The position numbers and the translations under genes were made by a program. Shown piece after piece: positions 1 to 10,850 of a DNA stretch of 64,000 nucleotides. The stretch comes from Zingiber officinale. Its lineage: Eukaryota; Streptophyta; Magnoliopsida; Zingiberales; Zingiberaceae. Location of the stretch: assembly GCF_018446385.1 (NCBI RefSeq), contig NC_055989.1, positions 132,335,004 through 132,399,003 on the forward strand. Direction: 5' to 3'. The notes beneath the pieces are model-generated. The model worked only from the letters and a program-made list of their open reading frames with translations, ran no database searches and was not told the origin of the DNA. Position 1 is the first letter of the stretch. Each line of letters starts with the position of its first letter.

Positions 1-1238
1 TTTCATTTTCTAATTTAATTTTGTCGAATTCTTCTATTGGACAAGATTTAGCTAATATTATTTTCAAATTCTTAATTTCTTTTTCTAATTTACAGTAATC
101 CTTAGTTAACAATTTAATAAATTTAAATAGTTTATCGGGAGAAAGAGATCGTACCTGACTTACCTTGTCGATCTTGTTGTCCGTTTCTCCCCCTGAATTG
201 TTGCTATCTTCCGACGTAGCTCCCCCTTCATCGATGCTCTCAATGCTCATTTCGGAAGAGCTTAACTCGCAGTCGTCATCTTGATGACTTGCCATTAGTG
301 CAAGTCCGGAGAAGGCTTCGACTTCCGATTCGGACGTCGTATCGTCCCACATCGCTTTTAATGCCTTGCGTTTTTGAACAGACTTCTTACCTTTATCCGT
401 GTCCTTATTCCTCAGCTTGGGGCAGTTGTCCTTGACATGCCCTTCTTCGTTGCAGTGGTAGCAGCGGATCGTCCTTGTCTTTCTACCCTGCGGATGATTA
501 GTTTTTCTAGAATTACATGACTTCTTAAATCGTCTTACCATCATTACCATTTCCTTGTCGTCAAGAGAGTACTCTGACTTAGGTTCGTCTCTCGATACTT
601 TGAGGGTGATGTTGTACTTGGGCTCCTTCGTACCTGGACATCTTGATTCATGCACTTCAAATGTGGAAAAGAATTCTTCTAATGTAATTTTTTCTAAATC
701 TTTCGAAATATAAAAGGCATCTACTAGTGATGCCCATTTTGTAATTCTAGGAAATGAATTGAGGGTGTACCTTAGCGAATCTCGGTTGCTTACCTTTTCT
801 CCGAGATTCGAGAGTCCGGTGATGATTTCCTTAATTCTTGAGTGCAGATGCGCAACTGTCTCGTCTTCCCCAAGTCACAGGCTGGTGAGCTGGTTGCGGA
901 GTAAATCTCGTTTCGCGAGCTTAGCTTCGGACATTCCTTCATGCAGCTCAAGGAACTTCTCCCAAAGTTCTTTCGCGGAGTCGTAGTTACCGATCCGGTT
1001 GACTTCTTGTGGCGGAAGAACGGTTAGTAGATGCTACTCCGCTTTGTCGTTTACCACGTAGTCGGCCTGCTCCTTCTTCATCCAGTGGTATTTCTCCTTA
1101 CCTTCTGGTGCTGTAAAATCAAATTCCAAAATTAACATTAAATCAAAATCGGTTTTAAAAAAAATACCTGCATTTGCTTTTTCCAGCTAGCGAATTCCTC
1201 TTCAAACTTTGGCGGGTAGATGCTTGGTACGACCATTA
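1..1238 (-). pseudogene. Decayed Ty1/copia gag, truncated by window start
   Basis: Reading the minus strand from an ATG at 1236-1238 gives a gag beginning MVVPSIYPPKFEEEFASWKK, followed by a UBN2-type gag body and a CCHC zinc knuckle at about 433-477 (C-x2-C-x4-H-x4-C, with CYHCNEEGHVKDNC readable). An acidic Ser-rich stretch and a Lys/Glu coiled-coil-like tail then run off the window edge. At least two in-frame stops break it, near 889 (TGA) and near 1037 (TAG), so it is a pseudogene. The knuckle packages genomic RNA in this family. The same gag family occurs on the plus strand at 28192-29297, where the knuckle histidine is lost. No pol is visible in this part. The assignment to copia gag is secure; the clade is inferred. 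Confidence 0.8.
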
Positions 1239-1640
1239 TTTCGTTGCTTCGTTCGGCGGTTATGTTGGTGAAATCGACCTCCAAGGTTTTAATATCCGAT
1301 AAATATGTTTAAGTATGTTTAAGTATGGAGCTTGATCTAGGGATGTCCTAGTTGTAAGCTAGGCAAGGGAAGTCCTAGTTGGAAGCTAGGCAAGGGAAAT
1401 CTTGGTAAATCGTGGAAGCCAGGTGGATAGGTTTGGAGGACCATATCCCTAGGTAGCCGAATACTGAGGTAAGGGAAATCTCGGTATATCGTAGAAGCCA
1501 GGTGGATAGGTCTGGAGGACCTGATCCCTGGGTACCCGAATATTGAGTCTTGGTGAGTGAAGCCAAGTGGTGAAAAACCTAGGGAGAGATAACCTTAGGT
1601 AACGAGAAGTCTTGGAGGAGTGAACTCCATGTTGGTTGCT
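1239..1640 (-). repeat. LTR-like remnant with short dyad modules
   Basis: No gene. The stretch 1335-1575 carries iterated phrases such as CCTAGTTGTAAGCTAGG and two copies of a roughly 75-bp block (about 1402-1476 and 1477-1555) containing gaagccaggtggataggt. These resemble the modules in the LTRs at 6340-6600 and 32850-33130. I could not find an LTR border or a primer-binding site next to the gag at 1238. Confidence 0.5.
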
Positions 1641-4056
1641 ACACCTGGATTCCGTTCTGTTTCCCCTGTACAAAAATTTGTACAAGCACAGAACTTAACC
1701 TAGCTACCCATGTGCTCTACTGAAGTTAAACTTGGATTGCAAACGATGCTTAACATTATTAATCCAAGTTGCTCTTCAGAAGTTAAACTTGGATTGGAAA
1801 CGATACTTAACCTTTTTACTCCAAGTTTAACCGATGTGATCTTCCTAAGTTAAATCATATTACAGAAGTTGATAAAATATCTATTTAAAAGATTAGCTTC
1901 CAGGTTAAACATGGCGAGACACTAGGTCTTCTTGGTTATGGGATCATCCACCACTTCCTAGACAAAGTCTACAAAGTCTTTCAAAGAAATTGGATATTTA
2001 ACTTCTTACAGTAACCCTAGGTTTAACTACAGAGACCACAATAGAAACACAAGATCGAAATGCAAAATTGAAATACAAAATTGATAGCACGAAATCGAAA
2101 CATAAAATCGCCAGCCTCTTGTGTTGGTGTTTCAGAATCCATGCAAAGAAAACTAACTAATTAATTCGAAGCGGAAACCATTAATTAGTTATACCTTTCT
2201 TTGTAGCTAAAGACCTCTTGATCTTCTGTTGTATTCATCTCCTCCTCTTGGGCGTCATGTGGGCGACGATTTACCAAGATGGAATCCACCCGGAACCACT
2301 TCTTCTTTTCCAAGACTCTCAAGCCACCAAGTGATGCCAAAATAGGAAATTTCCTTCTCTTCTTCTTCCCCTCCAAGCAACCGGCCACCTAGGTACTTCT
2401 TGTCTTCTCCTTCTTCTTCTTCAAGCTCCGGCCTTAGAAGGAAGAAAAGGAGGAAGAAGAGAATATAGATGCCGCCGGCCTTAAGGGAAGAGAGAAAGAG
2501 AGGGCCGGCCACAAGCAAGGAGAAGAGGAGAATAATAATATGTGTTACACCATAAGGCATCACCTCCTCTTCTTTTATAATCCTTGCTCATGGCAAAAAA
2601 GGAAAGTTTTAAACATAATTAGAACTTCCTTATTTGTGGCCTCCCTTTAAAAAAGAAAATTTTAACAACAATTAAAATCTCTCTCTTTTAAATTTACTAC
2701 TGCACATGGCAACAAAAGGAAAGTTTTAAAATTAATCTCTCTCTTTTAAATCATGTAGACATCTAAAAAAAGGAAAGATTAAAATTAAAACTTCTCTTTT
2801 AAATCATGGTTACAAAAAAAAACTTTTATCAAAAATTAAAATCTCTCTTTTAAACTACAAATAAAGAAAGATTTTAATAAAATTAAAATCTCTCTTTAAT
2901 CCTTTGTAGATAGCTATAAAAGGAAAGACTTTAAAATTTTAAAACTCTCTTTTAAAACCATGAGGATTGCTATAAAAGGAAAGTTTTTAACACAAAATTA
3001 AAAAATCCCTTTTATCCTTATGTGGTCGGCCCCTAGCTTGGACACCAAGCTTGGTCGGTCACTACTTGGCTCCAAATTAATGCTTGGTCAACCCCCCTTG
3101 CTCCAAGCAAGGATGCATCCGACCTATTACTTAGGTAAGAAGTGGACTTTATGGATACAAAGTTTTATAGAGGCTACAATAGGGACCGAGAGAAGAAATT
3201 AGTTTTGGTCTCCTGATGAGCTTGAACTTCCTGTGTTTGCCCCGAACACCCAACTCAAGTTCATCAATAATAACTCATACCACTAAAGAGCTACCACACC
3301 AATCCCAAATTATATTATGGGATCATTCTTATTATGAGTGCATTAATCTCCCTGTGTTTAAGATATTGAATGTCCACTAATTAAATGAGTTACTGACAAC
3401 TCACTTAATTAATATCTAGCTCCAAGAGTAGTACCACTTAACTTCATTATCATGCCGGACAAAGTCCACCTGCAGGGTTTACATGGCAATTCTTATGAGC
3501 TCCTCTAGGGGACATCATCAACCTAGATTACTAGGACACAGTTTCCTTCTATAATTAACAACACACTATATAAATAATAGCATTTCCCAACTTATCGGAC
3601 TTATTGATTTAACGAACTAAATCTCACGCATTGATAAATTAAAGAAATTACTAGGATACGTGCTTGTTATTATATCGGGATTAAGAGTACGCACATCCAT
3701 AATAATAGAGGTTTTGTTATTTTATGTAGTTAGTATAAAAAGGAACAACCCCAAATGGTCCTGCTCAATACATACATAGTGTACTAGTGTAATTTTATAG
3801 TTAAGATAAACTAATACCAAATTATACTACAACCATTCCAATGGTTTGTCTCATTCCATCTTGGTTGTGAGCTACTATTTATAATTTATAAGGAATTGAT
3901 AACATGATCTTCTGTGTGGCACCACACACCATGTTATCTACAATATAAATTAAATGGATAACTACATCTAACATAAATGTAGACATTTGACCAATGTGAT
4001 TCTTATTTCAAAATAAATGTTTACAAAAAGCTAGGATTTTAGTATACATCCTAACA
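1641..4056 (-). mobile_element. Long LTR J1 of a copia-like element, minus orientation
   Basis: Read on the minus strand, this begins TGTTAGGATGTATAC at 4056 and ends near a self-complementary TTGTACAAATTTTTGTAC motif at about 1665-1685. Its lower part (about 1650-3060) matches the plus-strand segment 4405-5340 in inverted orientation: both hold a TATA box, a G/A-rich leader, the phrase ending in GTATAACTA, a block about cgaggcagtggtggatgatc, and the TTGTACAAA dyad. That shared order identifies two copies of one LTR head to head. The upper part, 3214-4056, is found once. It could be the U3 of J1 or a separate insertion. No coding capacity was recognised. Confidence 0.6.
2572..2579 (-). promoter_or_regulatory. 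TATA box of LTR J1
   Basis: TATAAAAG on the minus strand. The equivalent motif sits at the matching place in the inverted partner LTR at 4560-4567, with a purine-rich leader following in both. Confidence 0.5.
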
Positions 4057-5344
4057 CTCCAAGCAAGGTTGATCGGATGGTTTCAGGCCACATGGTTTAA
4101 AAGAAAGTTTAAAAGTTTTAAAACTTTTCTTTTTTAACCATCCTCATGGTTGTTGAAAAAAAGGAAGGGAGTTTTAAATTTGAAACTTTCTATTTTTGTA
4201 ACCATGTTAAAAAAGGAAATTTTAGAAGAGAAGTTTTAAATTTTAAAACTTGGTTTTAATTTTTAAAACTTGGTTTTAATTTTTAAAACTTTCATTTTTC
4301 AACATCCACATTAGGAAATTAAAAGAGAGCTTGTAAAATTTTATAATAGCTTTCCTTCTTTGCTTATAAAATTTTTTACAAGATTATTTTCTTCCTTTAA
4401 AGGGCCGGCCACCCTTGCTTGGTGCCCAAGCAAGGGGTCGGCCAATCAATGATTGAATCAATCAAGAGAAAAAAAGGAAAAATAAAAGGGGAAAAGGAAA
4501 AACAAGAGGAAAATTTTAATTTTTGTAAAAATCTTTCCTTATTTGCCTTGGGCAAGTATTATAAAAGAAGGGGAGGAGAGGCCTCATGAGATATCAATTC
4601 TTATTCTCTTGTTGAAGCTCCCTCTTATGGTCGGCCCTCTCTCCCTTCCCTTTCCCCTTGCTCTCTTTTGTTCCTTGGTGGTGGTGGTGGACGAATACTA
4701 GAGAAGGAGGAGGAGCTTTGCGTGGTGTTCATCTTGGAGGATCGTCGCTCACACAACGTCCAAGAGGAGGCGAGGAATACGACAGAAAATCTCGAGGTTA
4801 TTAGCATACAAAGAAGAGGTATAACTAGTAATTATTTTCCGCATCATGCTAGTCCTTCTTTGTATGAATTCCAAACACAAGAGGCATATGATTCTAGAGT
4901 TTCGGATTTGTTTCGAAGTTGTGTTTCTTTTGTTTTGTTTTTCGGATTTGTGATTCGATTGTTCTTTTCGATTAAACCTAATATTATTTTAGGAAATTAA
5001 ATATTGAATTTCTATTAAAGGCTTTGTCGAGGCAGTGGTGGATGATCTCATACCCAAGAAGGCCTAGTGTCTCGCCATATTTGACCTGTGAGCCGATTTT
5101 AGAAATAAATATTTAATCAACTTTATAACATAGGTGGATTTGGATCAATAGTGTTAAGTTCCGCTTGTGATCCAAATCTAAACCATTAAGAACAGATAAG
5201 TTAAATTTAGAATCAATAATGTTAAGTTCCGTTTGCGATTCCTAATTTAATTTCTAAAGAACACAATAGGTTGTTTAGGAAAGGTTCGACACTTGTACAA
5301 AATTTTTGTACAGTGGAACCGGTACGATCTTTCTAGGACCAACC
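4057..5344 (+). mobile_element. LTR J2, plus-strand partner of J1
   Basis: From about 4405 to 5340 this matches J1 in opposite orientation: ggccggccaccc..., TATA at 4560-4567, leader about 4625-4840, the block gaggcagtggtggatgatc at 5027-5047, and a TTGTACAAAATTTTTGTAC dyad at about 5295-5315 followed by a ggaaccggtacgatc end. Its 5' side (4057-4400) is AT-rich with repeated aaaacttggttttaa, and has no clear LTR start, so J2 looks 5'-truncated at the junction with J1. The 3' side passes at about 5345 into the tail of a different element (A). The apparent protein reading frames in 4668-5000 overlap the leader and are not recognised. Confidence 0.55.
4560..4567 (+). promoter_or_regulatory. TATA box of LTR J2
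   Basis: TATAAAAG, preceded by ggcaagtat and followed by a G/A-rich leader, in register with the TATA box of J1. Confidence 0.5.
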
Positions 5345-6079
5345 AACAGTTTTCATGATGAAAATAAGGAGAAATGGTTAAGGAACTCTAGGTCGAAGTT
5401 TAGGATGAGGTTAGTTTCAATATTATTTTTTTAAAAACCTCAAAACTTCAAGTTTTGGCTTTCCTAAAGGTTTAGGGATTCCAAGTCATTGTTGGTGCAT
5501 TGATAGAAGTTTGGAGTATGTCTTTAGGGGGAGTCGCTTTTTAAGGACATGAAAATTAATTTTTTTCAAACACCATGGAAGGTGGTTAACCTTCGTTAAA
5601 GTAAATACTCAAGGTTGAGCATTTAAAAATAGTAGAGAGTGGATATCTTCATTATTTAGTTGTGGATGCTCTAGGATGAGCATTATGAAGTGGATCAATG
5701 TTCAAGGGTGAGCATTGGATACAATGAAGGGTATGAGACATTCATTGTTGGAATGATGAATGCTCTAGGATGAGCATTGTGACGTGGTTAATGCTCAAGG
5801 GTGAGCATTGAAGACAATGAAGGGTATGGGACCTTCATTGTGGTGTTGTGAACAACGAGTGAAGTTGTGAACAACATGTGAGTAACTCTTTAGGAGGAGA
5901 ATTTTTTATGTGTGTCAAAGGGGGTGAATGTAGGGTTTAAGTTAGACCTTCATTACCTAAAGAGGGAGTTTGCCTTTAGGAAAGGAAGAGAATGAAGGAA
6001 ACCCTCATTCATGCTTTGGCATGAAGGGAAGTTGAGACTATGGGATTAGCCTAACTTAAAAATATTGTCAAACATCAAA
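5345..6079 (+). mobile_element. 3' internal tail of element A (non-coding)
   Basis: This stretch begins ttttcatgatgaaaataagg and aligns by eye with 37705-38470, the tail of gag-only element G. It has no pol. It carries several copies of a dyad such as AATGCTCAAGGGTGAGCATT (near 5800) and its variants, spaced about 60-110 bp apart between 5620 and 5840. It ends at a polypurine tract immediately before an LTR. Confidence 0.65.
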
Positions 6080-6090
6080 ATGAGGGAGAT
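6080..6090 (+). promoter_or_regulatory. Polypurine tract of element A
   Basis: tgagggagat lies directly 5' of the LTR start TGTTGGTGTAATATC. In LTR elements this tract primes plus-strand DNA synthesis. Confidence 0.7.
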
Positions 6091-7049
6091 TGTTGGTGTA
6101 ATATCCCCTGGGTCAAGTTGACCAGGTTGACTAAACTTGAGTTGACTCAAACTTGAGTCTTGATTTTTGGGTTTTGATGTTTGACAATATGTGAAGATTA
6201 TAGGTGCAATCGTCCGATTGGGGAGATTGTTGGAGCAATTCTCCTCTGGTCAAGGTTTGACCAGTTAAATGTGAAGAAGTCAAGTAGGTTAAGGTTGACC
6301 GGATACTTGACTGGGAAGTCCTAACTGGATGTTAGGCAGTTGGGAAAATCCTGGTGAGTGAAGCCAGGTGAAAGTCCTGGTGAGTGAAACTAGGCAGTTG
6401 AAAATCCTAGTGAGTGAAGCCAGACAGATGAAAGTCCTGGTGAGTGAAGCCAAGCAGTTGAAAATCCTAGTGGTTAGGTGAATGTCCTGGTGAGTGAAGC
6501 CAGGCAGATGGAAAGTCTTGGTGAGTGAAGACAGGTAGATGGAAAGTCCTAGTGAGTGAAGCTAGGCAGGTGGAAAGACCTGGTGAGTAAAACCAAGCAC
6601 GTGCAATCCAGGTGGGTCAAGGTTAACTAGACACCTGGTGTTGGGAAGTCTAAGTAGGTCAAAGGATTGATTGGATATTTGGCACAAGGAAACCCAGATA
6701 GGTTAAGCATAACCAGACATCTGGTAGATGGTAAGTCCAAGTGGGTTAAGGTTGACTGGTCACTTAGCACAAGGAGAAAAGTCCAAGTAGGTCAAAGGAT
6801 TAACCAGACACTTGGTGAAGAAGTCCTAGCAGGTCAAGGTTGACCGAATGCTAGGCATGAGGAATTCCAACAGGTCACAATTGACCGGATGTTGGATTTA
6901 GGAACCCTCGAGCTTGAGTTAAGCAAGTCAAGGGTGGGCAATCGATGAACCAATCGATTTAACCGAAGCCCAATCGATCAGTCGATCGATTGGGAGAGTG
7001 CTGCTATAAACAATAGCTCAATCGATCGGTCGAGTGTTTATCGCAAGCA
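6091..7049 (+). mobile_element. 3' LTR of element A, left part (split by element B)
   Basis: Starts TGTTGGTG after a polypurine tract and resembles the LTRs of G (32662, 38486) and the solo LTR H. It contains modules CCTGGTGAGTGAAGCCAGG and CCAAGT...ACTTGG (6340-6900), then ATCGATCG palindromes (6945-7035). Near 6215-6290 there is an extra ggggagattgttggagcaa segment that looks like a second polypurine-tract/LTR-start. At 7050 the LTR is interrupted by element B and resumes at 26805. Confidence 0.8.
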
Positions 7050-7054
7050 CATAA
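7050..7054. repeat. Target-site duplication of element B, left
   Basis: cataa, identical to 26800-26804 on the far side of element B. Five bases is the usual length for copia integration. Confidence 0.9.
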
Positions 7055-7502
7055 TGTTGGATCGTGATCATTCAATAGAGGGGGGGGGGGGTGAATATCG
7101 ATTTAAAATTATCGAGAGTTCGCAGCGGAAAAAGTAAAGTAAGGAGAGATGACACAAGTAATTTTTACTTGGTTGAGAGCCTGTGTCGACTCCTACTCCA
7201 AGGCCCGCACAAAAGGGTGCTTTCGGTGGATAATCACTAATAATTCAAAATGAGAATTACAACGACAGCACAGGAATTATTAGAAAAGAAATGCCGACAA
7301 TTATAAAAACTAAGACAGAAAGAGAAAGAGCGTTGTCGGTGAGATTTTGGCAGCGTCGTAGGAGCGCTGAAGATCTGATTATGAGTTGTTGTGAGAGCTC
7401 TGCCTTTGGCCCTCCTTATATAAGAGGCTCGGGGTGCCTGGAACCTTCAGGGTGCCTTGGCCATGACGTAGTTGACCCAAACAGGAGGCTCCACGTGGCG
7501 AC
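7055..7502 (-). mobile_element. 3' LTR of element B, distal part
   Basis: Matches 25699-26155 of the 5' LTR almost base for base (tgttggatcgtgatc versus tgttagatcatgatc; then the run of Gs and gtgaatatcgatttaaa). It stops at gtggcgac, where element C has inserted, and resumes at 17206. Confidence 0.88.
7498..7502. repeat. Target-site duplication of element C, left
   Basis: gcgac, repeated exactly at 17201-17205. The uninterrupted 5' LTR of B reads cacgtggcgacgacgcg at about 26135-26152, with a single copy at this point, which serves as the empty site. Confidence 0.95.
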
Positions 7503-8649
7503 TGTAACAACCCACCCTTCTTACTTCTACTCTCTAAGGGTGATCATTACCTAACTCCTACTCTACTTACTAGTGTCACTTATGCTATTATTAGTGACAC
7601 TTAGATTTATCACGGTTCAGAGAAATTCCTACCGAAAAATTTCGGCAAAATCTCCCCTGTACCGGTGACCAAATCTATAATACACAAGATATATATACAC
7701 AGCCACATGCGGCTGGATCACAATTTATTCACAACCACGCAGTAATAAATCATATCATAATCAAAAACTAATCTAGCAATATGAACTAAACTCAATCTCC
7801 CAGAATGAAGCATAATAAGCTACAATGCACATCAAACTCAATCATAACTCATAATTTCATAACAGAAATAAGGAAAATGAACTAGACATAAACTCTAAAT
7901 AAATAAGTCTTGCTAGTCCCCTCTGGACCTCTCCATAGTTCAGTCACCACACACATCCATCATCACCACCACCCTGTCGCCTCCCTTCATATCTTAGCTT
8001 TTCCTTTATCTGCGGTAGGAGGAAAAAAAAGAATAAGCGAAAACGCTTAGTAAGTACTAATCTATCTCACAAAACTCGAAATGCATAAATGTAATGCAAT
8101 AATACTGAAACTGAAATGCTAAAGCAAATCGGCATGTGCTCATGGTATACAGAAAATGAAACTGAATACTAAACATGCTCACTATCTAACAGGATAATAA
8201 GAAATGAACACTGTAAGCTTAGAATTAAAGAAACTAACTTTTTATTTATTCTAAGCATAAAACTTATTATATTTTCTTATATCCTTGTAATAGAAATTAA
8301 TCTTTTAATTTCTATCTTTTACTTTCTTCTTCTTTCTTTCTTTCTTTCTTTACTTAACTTTTCTTTTCTTTGGTTTTCTTTTCTTGGGCCCAGGCCTAGT
8401 ACCAACTCATGCGCGTTCCCTAATAGGTTGGGGTTGCGAGCCACCAATCCTAAAAGAGCAGACCTCGGTCTACCAGGGCCAAGACCTCGGAAATGGTCAC
8501 ATGGATTTGTTTAACGACAAGCTCTTGGATGTCGGGTACTAGCCTCTTGCTTGACTTACTTTTTATCTTTCTTATTCTTTTATCTTCCTTATTATCTTTT
8601 ATTAAAGATTGTGGGAGTCCTTTAAATATACTTAACAAGTATGGGTGTA

Positions 8650-9260
8650 TAATCAACTAACCATGCTATATAACAGAATAAAACAAGTAACTTAAAGCTT
8701 ACTGATCATGCTATAAGCTAAACTAAAGAAAGCAATTTAAAGCCTTTGAATCATACGGTGAAAACATGGCAAAGGATGCTATTTTAGTGCTTCTAAACAT
8801 GCTGTAAAATCAAGTATAGAATGATTCTAATCATGCTATAAATAAAGCAAAAGGAAGCTAACTTTGGGGCTTTCTAAGTATGCTGTAATAAAAGCAATAT
8901 ATGTAACTCTACACTTTCTATCATGCTGTAGAAACAGAGCATGGAATGCTACTTTAAGGGCTTCTAAACCTGCTATTAAAACATGACAAAGAATACTACT
9001 TTAAGGCCTTTAAACATGCTATACAAAATAAGGTAATATGCTACTTTAAACTTCTTAAACATGCTATAAACGAAGCGTAAAGGAAACTAATTTGATCTTG
9101 CTAATCATGCTACAAAATAGAGCAAAAGGAAGCTAATTTTGGACTTTCTAAACATGCTGGATAGGGTAGCAAAAGAATGCGACTTTAAGCTTTCTAACAT
9201 GCTGTAAATAGAGCAAAAGAATACAACTTTAAGCTTCTTAAACATGCTGTCCAAAAACTA
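8650..9260 (-). repeat. Degenerate tandem repeat inside LTR of element C
   Basis: More than ten imperfect copies of a 45-60-bp phrase centred on aaacatgctgtaaa...aagctactttaa, each with catgct as the constant core. The same array is at 15557-16160 in the 5' LTR. Confidence 0.7.
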
Positions 9261-9999
9261 AATCCCTAATCAACTTTGATTCTATACCACATGACCTGAA
9301 AGCAAGGAAGGAAACTATAACAGAATATAGAGCTCAGACTGTATACTAATGCTTGCAAGAACTAATCTAGGAACTAGCATAGATGGTTGGAAACTAAAAT
9401 GAAACCCAACGAAAATCCATCTGATGCAAATTCGACAAACTGTCAAGCTACACGATCCAGTTGCAACCCAATGGTAGGAAACATAAATCTGTACAACATG
9501 CTTTAAATTCCAACATAAAGAATCTAACATCTCTAATAGGCAATTCATACAAATGGAATGGAAGGGAAACCTTAGCAATTCGGCTAGGTCCACAGAGCAT
9601 GGAGAGAAAAGCCCTAGCATATGATTTCACTCGGCACAACTAAATCCGAAAGCAAGGAAACGAAATCCAAAGATTCGGAGCAACTCCTACCACAGGTGAG
9701 TAGTACTTACCCTTGATTGCTTGGACTTACAACCGAGAAGAAAGAAGGGTCGGCTAGGGTTCCGGGTGGAGCTCGAAATCTCGGTCCCTTCTCGTCCGTG
9801 CGTTCACCTTGCCGAGAGAAGCTCGGATGTGTGCCGAACCCTCGGAGGGAGAAGCTCGCCGACCGCCAGAGTTAAGCCCTAAGCCGGCTTTCTTCGTTTC
9901 CGCCGCGAGAGGAGAAGAATCGCGCCGTCGCGAGGGAGAAGGAGAAGAAAGATTTCGGAAGAAAATGTTGGGTTTTTGAAAAATCCAAAACCTAATTCC

Positions 10000-10012
10000 C
10001 TTTTATATATAA
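10000..10012 (-). promoter_or_regulatory. TATA box in 3' LTR of element C
   Basis: On the minus strand TATATATAAAAGG, about 300 bp inside the LTR start at 10315. Same as 16895-16906 in the 5' LTR. Confidence 0.55.
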
Positions 10013-10315
10013 GGGTTTTATTCCAAACTATACTATATCCCTAATTCTCTCTATATAGGGTTAACAGAAATCTCCTAGCTTAGTTGGTCAGGCCGGTTTT
10101 GGCTTGGGTCAGTCCGACCCGAGGTCCCGGGTTCAAACCTCGCTTCCAACGCTTTTTGCCTAACTTCTTTGGTTTTGTAAAAATGCTAAACGCCCTCCAA
10201 AAATTATGCAAAAATACTCTAAAAATTTCTAAAAATCTCTAGAATATTTTAAAAGTATTTTCAAATATCTTTATGGACATTTGAAACTCAGAATAGGGAA
10301 AATTGGGTCGTTACA

Positions 10316-10327
10316 ATCCCCCATACC
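10316..10327 (-). promoter_or_regulatory. Polypurine tract of element C
   Basis: atcccccatacc on the plus strand, so a G-rich purine tract on the minus strand directly beside the 3' LTR. It is the expected plus-strand primer. Confidence 0.75.
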
Positions 10328-10350
10328 TTATAAAAAGTTCGTCCTCGAAC

Positions 10351-10850
10351 TTAGAATAGTTCTGGATACTTTTGTCTCATACTGTCCTCCCGCTCCGAAG
10401 TGACTTCCTCGTACTTCTGGTTCTGCCAGATGACCTTCACTAGTGGTACTTCTTTATTTCTTAATCTCTTAACTACTCTGTCCACTATCTGTGTAGGTCT
10501 GCTCTCATAACTAAGATCCTCTTGGATCTGCACTGACTGAGGCTGAATCACTTGGCTCGGGTCGTGGAGACACTTCTTTAGCATGGAGACATGAAATACA
10601 TTGTGTATTGTTGACATGTCTTGTGGTAAGTCCAGCCTGTAAGCTACTTTCCCAATCCTCTCTATGATCAGGTAAGGTCCTGCATAGCGAGGACTTAATT
10701 TGCCCTTCTTGGCAAATCTCATCACTCCATTCATAGGAGCGACCTTGAGGAAGACTGAATCTCCTACTTGGAATTCCAATGGCCTACGGCGTGTGTCAGC
10801 ATAACTCTTCTGTCTACTCTGGGCAGTCTCAATTCTCTGTCTGAATACCC
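10351..10850 (-). pseudogene. Element C integrase C-terminus (GPY/F) and chromodomain-like tail, frameshifted from pol
   Basis: On the minus strand an open frame of 142 codons from 10779 contains the integrase C-terminal motif GPYLIIERIGKVAYRLDLP, then FHVSMLKKC, then a chromodomain-like region (roughly residues 85-142) ending YPELF. The GPY/F module and the chromodomain help choose integration sites in chromoviruses. The frame continues upstream without an ATG to about 10850, where a frameshift separates it from the main pol frame. One position where the family usually has an aromatic residue (TWE) reads TSE here, so chromatin binding may be impaired; that comparison is from general family knowledge. 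Confidence 0.75.

Larger units (their letters stand above)
7503..10315 (-). mobile_element. 3' LTR of element C
   Basis: 2,813 bp, near-identical to 14400-17200. Relative to the minus-strand transcript it contains, from 10315 downward: about 0.3 kb of U3, a TATA box, a G+C-rich leader-like part (about 9750-9960), a GTAAGT donor-like site, then an array of degenerate aacatgctataaa modules (about 8650-9260) and a T/C-rich tract near 8320-8385. Short reading frames inside it (8450-8656, 9315-9620) are also present in the other LTR. They follow from LTR identity and have no recognised product. Confidence 0.9.

Noticed and set aside
3210..4060. ctcc on both sides (3210-3213 and 4057-4060) of an 843-bp TG...CA segment, as a solo LTR with a 4-bp target duplication
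   Set aside because: Only four bases match, not five. The inverted partner shows that LTR J1 continues below 3214, so 3214-4056 is more simply its U3. Kept as an alternative only.
6340..6600. CRISPR-like array (regular repeats of gtgagtgaagccagg)
   Set aside because: Spacing is irregular and the spacers are themselves variants of the repeat; it sits in a plant LTR.
9315..9620. Conserved 101-codon frame present in both LTRs of element C
   Set aside because: Conservation equals LTR identity; there is no recognised domain, and both strands are open here.
10080..10160. Possible tRNA gene: gcttagttggtcaggc with gggttcaaacctcgc (and the copy at 16975-17045)
   Set aside because: A- and B-box-like words are present, but I could not fold an acceptor stem or anticodon arm. 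It lies inside both LTRs of element C, so it is more likely a tRNA-like relic or chance.
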